From assembly GCF_000213255.1 (NCBI RefSeq), contig NC_015520.1, positions 2,597,349 to 2,661,348 on the forward strand: DNA of 64,000 bases, in the 5' to 3' direction. This stretch comes from Mahella australiensis 50-1 BON (GTDB lineage Bacteria > Bacillota > Clostridia > Mahellales > Mahellaceae). The translations under genes and the position numbers were made by a program. Positions within the stretch are counted from its first letter, which is position 1, and every line of letters starts with the position of its first letter. The notes beneath the pieces were generated by a model. That model was given only the letters and a program-made list of their open reading frames with translations, did not search any database and was not told the origin of the DNA. Shown piece by piece: positions 59,993 to 64,000 of the stretch.

Positions 59993-60020
59993 AGTATATC
60001 ACGCTTTCTGAATTTTGCAA
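59993..60020 (-). promoter_or_regulatory. promoter of leader RNA copy D
   Basis: TTGCAA, 16 bp, TATACT on the minus strand; homology with copy C ends a few bases upstream. Confidence 0.7.
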
Positions 60021-60159
60021 TTGTTTTAAAAAAATGTTATTATTCTATGATATTGGTACTCAATTGAAAATGTAAAAACCGCTGATTATTGCATTTAATC
60101 TATTAGTGGCATATAATTTTATATAGAATTAAGGATGAGAGAAGAAACGGGAGAAAAAA

Positions 60160-60906
60160 ATGGATATAATAATCATTATATTGGCTGTTGTTTCTGTTGT
60201 TATGGCTATTGCTGATTTAGTTGGGGCTGCTGTTACTTTAAAACCATGGTTTTATCCTTTAGATTCTATTATATTAATATTTTTTGCCATCGATTATTTC
60301 TTTCGTTTATTTACCGCTAAAGATAAAAAGGATTTCTTTAAGCGTAATATCTTTGATTTAATTGCAATTATTCCATTCGGGCCGTTATTTTCGTTTTTCC
60401 GTGTATTCCGCATATTCAGATTGACCAAACTTGTTAAGCTTTTCAAAATAGTTCGTTTTATCGGCATAAGCGGCAGATTCAAACAAAGAATCGACGCTTT
60501 TTTACATACCAACGGATTGATTTATGTTATTTATATTAATATTGCGTGTCTATTAGTCGGATCTATAGCAATATATATAACTGAAAAAGGTCTTACTGTC
60601 CAATCATTCGGAGACGCTGTGTGGTGGGCGTTTGTAACTACTACTACTGTAGGCTATGGCGATATTTCTCCTAAAACGGGTATAGGCCGAATTATTGCTG
60701 CTGTTCTTATGATGTGCGGTATAGGATTAATTTCTATGCTTACAGGAACTATCGCTACTTATTTTACGGCCATTGCTAATCAGGATGCTAAAACAAAAAA
60801 GATGGATGAATTAAAAACTATTGCTGATATCCTCACTGCTGAGCAACTTGATGAATTGATAAACTTTGCCAATAATATATCTGCCCGAGATAAAATTGTG
60901 CAGTAA
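60160..60906 (+). CDS. voltage-gated-like potassium channel
   Basis: The protein is 248 aa. Four N-terminal transmembrane segments with an S4-like positively charged stretch (RVFRIFRLTKLVKLFKIVRF, residues 81-100), then a pore helix and selectivity filter TTVGYGD (162-168) between two helices, and a short cytoplasmic tail with a coiled segment. Acts in the cytoplasmic membrane as a K+ channel. GGGAGAAAAAA precedes ATG 60160. Only plus-strand gene in the last 20 kb besides IS genes. Confidence 0.9.
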   Translation: MDIIIIILAVVSVVMAIADLVGAAVTLKPWFYPLDSIILIFFAIDYFFRLFTAKDKKDFFKRNIFDLIAIIPFGPLFSFFRVFRIFRLTKLVKLFKIVRFIGISGRFKQRIDAFLHTNGLIYVIYINIACLLVGSIAIYITEKGLTVQSFGDAVWWAFVTTTTVGYGDISPKTGIGRIIAAVLMMCGIGLISMLTGTIATYFTAIANQDAKTKKMDELKTIADILTAEQLDELINFANNISARDKIVQ

Positions 60907-61057
60907 TCTACATATTGATCGCCGTCACATTCTCATCATTTTACTGTAAAATATTTATAAGCTAATAATTGAAATCTCATGCTTTTCCTAGTTTCAATGG
61001 TATATAGTTTTATAGCAATAACATAATTTAATATTTCATCTTCATCTATAAAAATCG

Positions 61058-61558
61058 TTATTCTTCCTCGATCATTTCCGACAGATAATTCTGACAATAA
61101 ACCCTCCACTGAACCTTGTCAAACCCGTTTGGCGGAATAGAATAAAACTCAAATGCGGCTTTTTCTCCGGAGCGCACCTCTTTTGCATACCATCCGGCAG
61201 GCCATGTAGTTTGCTCGTCTATCTTAACATCATCGGCATATATTTCCAATACTATAATAGGTGAATATATTACGGTATCATTATCATTGGTTGCTACCCC
61301 TGTTATTGTTATTACGCCATCTTCGTATTCTGCTTTTGTTTTTAGCAACACCTTTCCTGTACGCGGCGGCATTGACGGAAAAAGTTCTTCGGGACCGTAA
61401 TCTTTAGGTTCAGGTTTTGCAGTTTCAGGCGGCATCGTTTTGTTTAAATACCAATTGCCTATCATTCCTAATACTATAAATACTATTACCGATAATATAA
61501 AAGTTAGACAGCCATTTCCTTTTTTTCTCTTCTCCCCGGGAATTACAACCTTACTCAT
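61058..61558 (-). CDS. membrane-anchored FxLYD-like domain protein
   Basis: The protein is 166 aa. Basic N-terminus, one transmembrane segment (about residues 19-38, CLTFILSVIVFIVLGMIGNW), Pro-rich linker, then an extracytoplasmic immunoglobulin-like beta domain (VITITGVATNDNDTVIYSPI, FEFYSIPPNGFDKVQWRV), as in FxLYD/DUF3426-type envelope proteins. ATG 61556-61558 fits AAGGCGG. Function unknown. Confidence 0.65.
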   Translation of the reverse strand: MSKVVIPGEKRKKGNGCLTFILSVIVFIVLGMIGNWYLNKTMPPETAKPEPKDYGPEELFPSMPPRTGKVLLKTKAEYEDGVITITGVATNDNDTVIYSPIIVLEIYADDVKIDEQTTWPAGWYAKEVRSGEKAAFEFYSIPPNGFDKVQWRVYCQNYLSEMIEEE

Positions 61559-61576
61559 TCGCAATCCGCCTTTATA

Positions 61577-62721
61577 TTATTGCCTTGTAAGCAACATAAA
61601 GTCATGTTTAGTTATTTCCCTTGTACTTTGTACAAACCATGACCATTTTTTAGAGGGATCACGACCTTGGAATGCATCCAATTGTTCCCTTAAATCTGCG
61701 TCCAGAACGACCGGATTTTCGGTATAAATATTAATTGATTCTAATTCAATAATATACGGGTATTTGTCGCTTGGGCCTATTAGAGGATGAGTGCCTTTTG
61801 CAGGAGGCGATTTTACCTGCGCATGAGCAATTATACCCTTCCCGGCAGCATAAAAGCATACCCCGTCTCCTTGTTTGATTCTTCGTAATGAAGAACGCTC
61901 GCTTGTTGCATAAACTTTAGCGTCGAGAAGCTTTTCTATCCATTTATCAGCACTTTGATCGTCATGCGATGCACCCAGCGCAAGATAATATTTTGTATTA
62001 TCATTTTCAGGAGGTTCGGGATTCGGTTCATCCCCTTCGTCTGGAGATTGTACTTCTACATCAATCTCTTGTGCAACCAAAGAAGATATTAATTCTACAA
62101 GAGAATCTATTGTAGGCCCCATCGGTTGTAATACGGTTAAAACCGCTTCATGTGCCATTTCATAATCCGCTAACAATTCCGCTAGCGAAAGAAGTTTATC
62201 AACTGTAATAATGCGTAATTTATCAGTGCGTTTTTCTGCAATAATAGTGTTCTCCAGTTGTTTTATCCCATAATCGTTGCGGCCGATAACATAAAGACCA
62301 AGAGCATGATCCCAATCCGGTATTACATGCTCGGATATTAATTTGTCTATATAGCCTATTAGAGTGGAAGTATGAATAGTATATACATCACTGGTTTTAA
62401 CCTCTATTACTATATAAAGGCCGGAAGGCGATTTCCATATACCGTCATATCCGATTTCCCCTTGCACACCTCTATATCTGCCAAAAGTTACACCAAAACC
62501 GAGCAAACGGCCTAAATGATTGACAAGATCCTGCAAGGCTTTATTATACTGATCTCGGGAGTACGCAGGCATTCTTCCATATAGTCGCGCATATCGCCTA
62601 TTTGAGTCAAGTTTTCAGACAAGAAAGTCCGAAACCGTTCTCTCGCCGGATTTTGTCCTTGTGCGTCATCAAGTTCTCCTACCAGCATTAATACTTGCTT
62701 CAGTGGTATTAGTTGTTCCAT
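61577..62721 (-). pseudogene. PD-(D/E)XK nuclease fused to an EVE domain, one-base frameshift near the N-terminus
   Basis: Downstream frame (62572-61577): GEIGYDGIWKSPSGLYIVIEVKT gives the D...ExK nuclease core. After an acidic Pro-rich linker comes an EVE/PUA-like domain (YYLALGASHDDQ, RIKQGDGVCFYAAGKGIIAH). Upstream frame (62721-62512): MEQLIPLKQVLMLVGELDDA ... DYMEECLRTPE. Restoring one G in the CCCGA near 62556 would give CLRTPGDQYNKALQDLVNHL, so a single deletion splits one gene. EVE domains read modified bases, so the intact enzyme would be a modification-dependent restriction nuclease. The downstream frame might still be translated from its own ATG. Confidence 0.75.
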
Positions 62722-62739
62722 AAAATATCTCCTTCGTTA

Positions 62740-64000
62740 TTATTGTGGCGGGCCACACACTTTACAAGGCGTATACCCCTTAGCTTTGGCCTCTGATAAT
62801 TTTATCGGGATTTTGCTTTTTTTCAAGTATCTGCACCCATCTTTATGGTATTTTTCCCCCGAATCAGTGATATAAACTGTCACATCATTTTTAGATGGTT
62901 GCAACGGTGCAGGTGTTACTTTTTCTTTAGATGGCGCAGGTACAGGTACCACAACCGTTTTATTCTCCGAGCCGGAAGATGATTTGGATGCGGTGCCGGA
63001 GCTTACGGGTGGTGCCTGAGGTTTAACCGGCGATGCTTTTTTGTCTATTTTTATCGTGTTCCCGTCGGATGTTATTACGATGGTTCCGGCTTCATCTGTT
63101 CTGTATATTTGTACTCCGGTAGACGCTAACCCGGCTAGAGTTTCCGGTGCCGGATGCCCGTAACTATTGCCTGCCCCAACACTAATCACTGCGTATTTTG
63201 GTGATACTGCCTTGAGAAACGCAGGTGTTGTTGAACTGTTGCTGCCGTGATGACCTACCTTGAGCACATCGGCTTTGAGATTATATCCTTTAGCCAGCAT
63301 TTCCTGCTCTGATACATCTTCCGCGTCGCCATCCAGTAAAAAAGATGTCTTGCCGTATGTGAGCTTAATTACCGCTGAATAGTTGTTCAAATCGTCATAA
63401 CTGCTGCTGTTGGGTGCTAGTATATCCGTTTTTACAGTCGGGTCAATGTCTATGGACATACCTCCTTTGGCCGCCGTTATTTTTAAACCCTTTGATGCTA
63501 TGGCATTTAGTACATCCTCATATGTCTTTGTTGTAGTAGTGGCCCTTGGCATGTATATCTTCCCTATCGGGAAGGCGTTTATTACAGTATCCATGCCTCC
63601 GATGTGGTCTTCGTGCGGATGTGTACCCACCAACACATCTATTTTCTTAACATCTTGGGTTTTGAGATATGACAGCACGGCATTACCGTCTGCGTTATTG
63701 CCGGCATCAACCAACATCGTTTTTCCTTTTGGCGTCTGCACCAGTATGGAATCGGCTTGGCCGACATCTATAAAATGGAGTTTTAACACTGAATTGGAAG
63801 ATGTCTCCACCATAGTTTCAGTTGCCGCCTGCGGTTTTTCTTCCGGTACAGGTGTTACTGTTCCGGGTTGGTCTTCAGGTTTTTCTTCCGAGACGGGTTG
63901 TACTTTCTCAGATTCCGTCTCCGATACTGGTTCGGTTTTCTGTGCAGGGTTAACCTCCTGCTTGTTCGCCTGTGTTTGTATTGAAGCGGTATCCGTCGGC
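62740..64000 (-). CDS. ComEC-type MBL-fold hydrolase with C-terminal Cys motif; start beyond window
   Basis: The frame is open to the window edge. Upstream of residue MVETSSN lies a Pro/Glu/Lys-rich linker (repeated EEKP and PVSE), so the true N-terminus, probably a signal peptide, is outside. The MBL domain has LHFIDVGQADSILVQ and HPHEDHIGG (metal ligands), LLDGDAE and VGHHGSN, as in the ComEC/Rec2 C-terminal hydrolase family. A linker leads to DSGEKYHKDGCRYLKKSKIP and CKVCGPPQ, an Ada-like Cys segment. Likely a secreted or surface nuclease/phosphodiesterase. Confidence 0.85.
   Translation of the reverse strand, partial: PTDTASIQTQANKQEVNPAQKTEPVSETESEKVQPVSEEKPEDQPGTVTPVPEEKPQAATETMVETSSNSVLKLHFIDVGQADSILVQTPKGKTMLVDAGNNADGNAVLSYLKTQDVKKIDVLVGTHPHEDHIGGMDTVINAFPIGKIYMPRATTTTKTYEDVLNAIASKGLKITAAKGGMSIDIDPTVKTDILAPNSSSYDDLNNYSAVIKLTYGKTSFLLDGDAEDVSEQEMLAKGYNLKADVLKVGHHGSNSSTTPAFLKAVSPKYAVISVGAGNSYGHPAPETLAGLASTGVQIYRTDEAGTIVITSDGNTIKIDKKASPVKPQAPPVSSGTASKSSSGSENKTVVVPVPAPSKEKVTPAPLQPSKNDVTVYITDSGEKYHKDGCRYLKKSKIPIKLSEAKAKGYTPCKVCGPPQ

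Larger units (their letters stand above)
55538..60025 (-). repeat. 4.5-kb direct repeat, copy 2 (MoxR/VWA operon)
   Basis: Counterpart of 24354-28840. Differences are a few substitutions and one-base indels. The notable divergence is in the 3' acceptor strand of the tRNA-like RNA. Confidence 0.95.

Overview
The window looks like a large mobile element (integrated phage-plasmid or ICE-like) in an anaerobic Clostridia-type Bacillota genome. Evidence for the host is the moderate-to-low GC, strong AAAGGAG ribosome sites, CW_binding_2 repeats and the IS families; the species cannot be fixed from sequence alone.

Layout. 0-5.8 kb: a partial sliding clamp (dnaN), ssb and a membrane coiled-coil protein on the minus strand; a divergent tandem-XRE repressor / small XRE switch; then a plus-strand replication operon (DnaD-like initiator, DnaC-like loader, DUF5131 protein). 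5.8-12.5 kb: small accessory genes, an IS3 relic, a secreted cell-wall-binding transglutaminase-like protein and palindromic repeats. 12.5-17 kb: a type III toxin-antitoxin locus (RNA repeats, terminator, toxin), RNase HI, tyrosine recombinase. 17-28.8 kb: minus-strand accessory/recombination operons (ArdC-like antirestriction, Gam-like, ERF-like) and a MoxR ATPase / VWA-metallopeptidase operon. 28.8-55 kb: an IS-riddled insert (two IS21, IS66, IS256, IS110, IS30, an IscB element) carrying a roughly 10-gene operon with three radical SAM proteins, a PRPP-synthetase-like protein, an HPr-kinase-like protein, a QW-repeat toroid protein, a nucleotidyltransferase-like protein and an ABC-2 exporter. 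55.5-60 kb: a second near-identical copy of the MoxR/VWA operon. 60-64 kb: a K+ channel, a frameshifted PD-(D/E)XK-EVE nuclease gene and an MBL-fold protein running off the edge.

The most striking feature is regulatory. Several minus-strand operons start from copies of the same promoter. Four copies (near 1.7, 23.9, 28.8 and 60.0 kb) continue into a roughly 220-nt leader RNA whose hairpins show compensatory changes between copies and which ends in a terminator-like hairpin. In three copies the leader is followed by a 79-80 nt tRNA-like domain with the acceptor, T-arm and D-region of tmRNA, including G3-U70 and CCA in two of them, but no tag frame; then comes another intrinsic terminator and only then the first gene. 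More intrinsic terminators lie between genes inside these operons. I infer a leader-RNA-controlled regulon, possibly processive antitermination (put/EAR-like), combined with a minimal tmRNA-like RNA of unknown role.

A 4.5-kb direct repeat (about 24.35-28.84 and 55.54-60.02 kb) brackets the radical-SAM/IS insert, so RecA-dependent excision or amplification of a 31-kb unit is possible.
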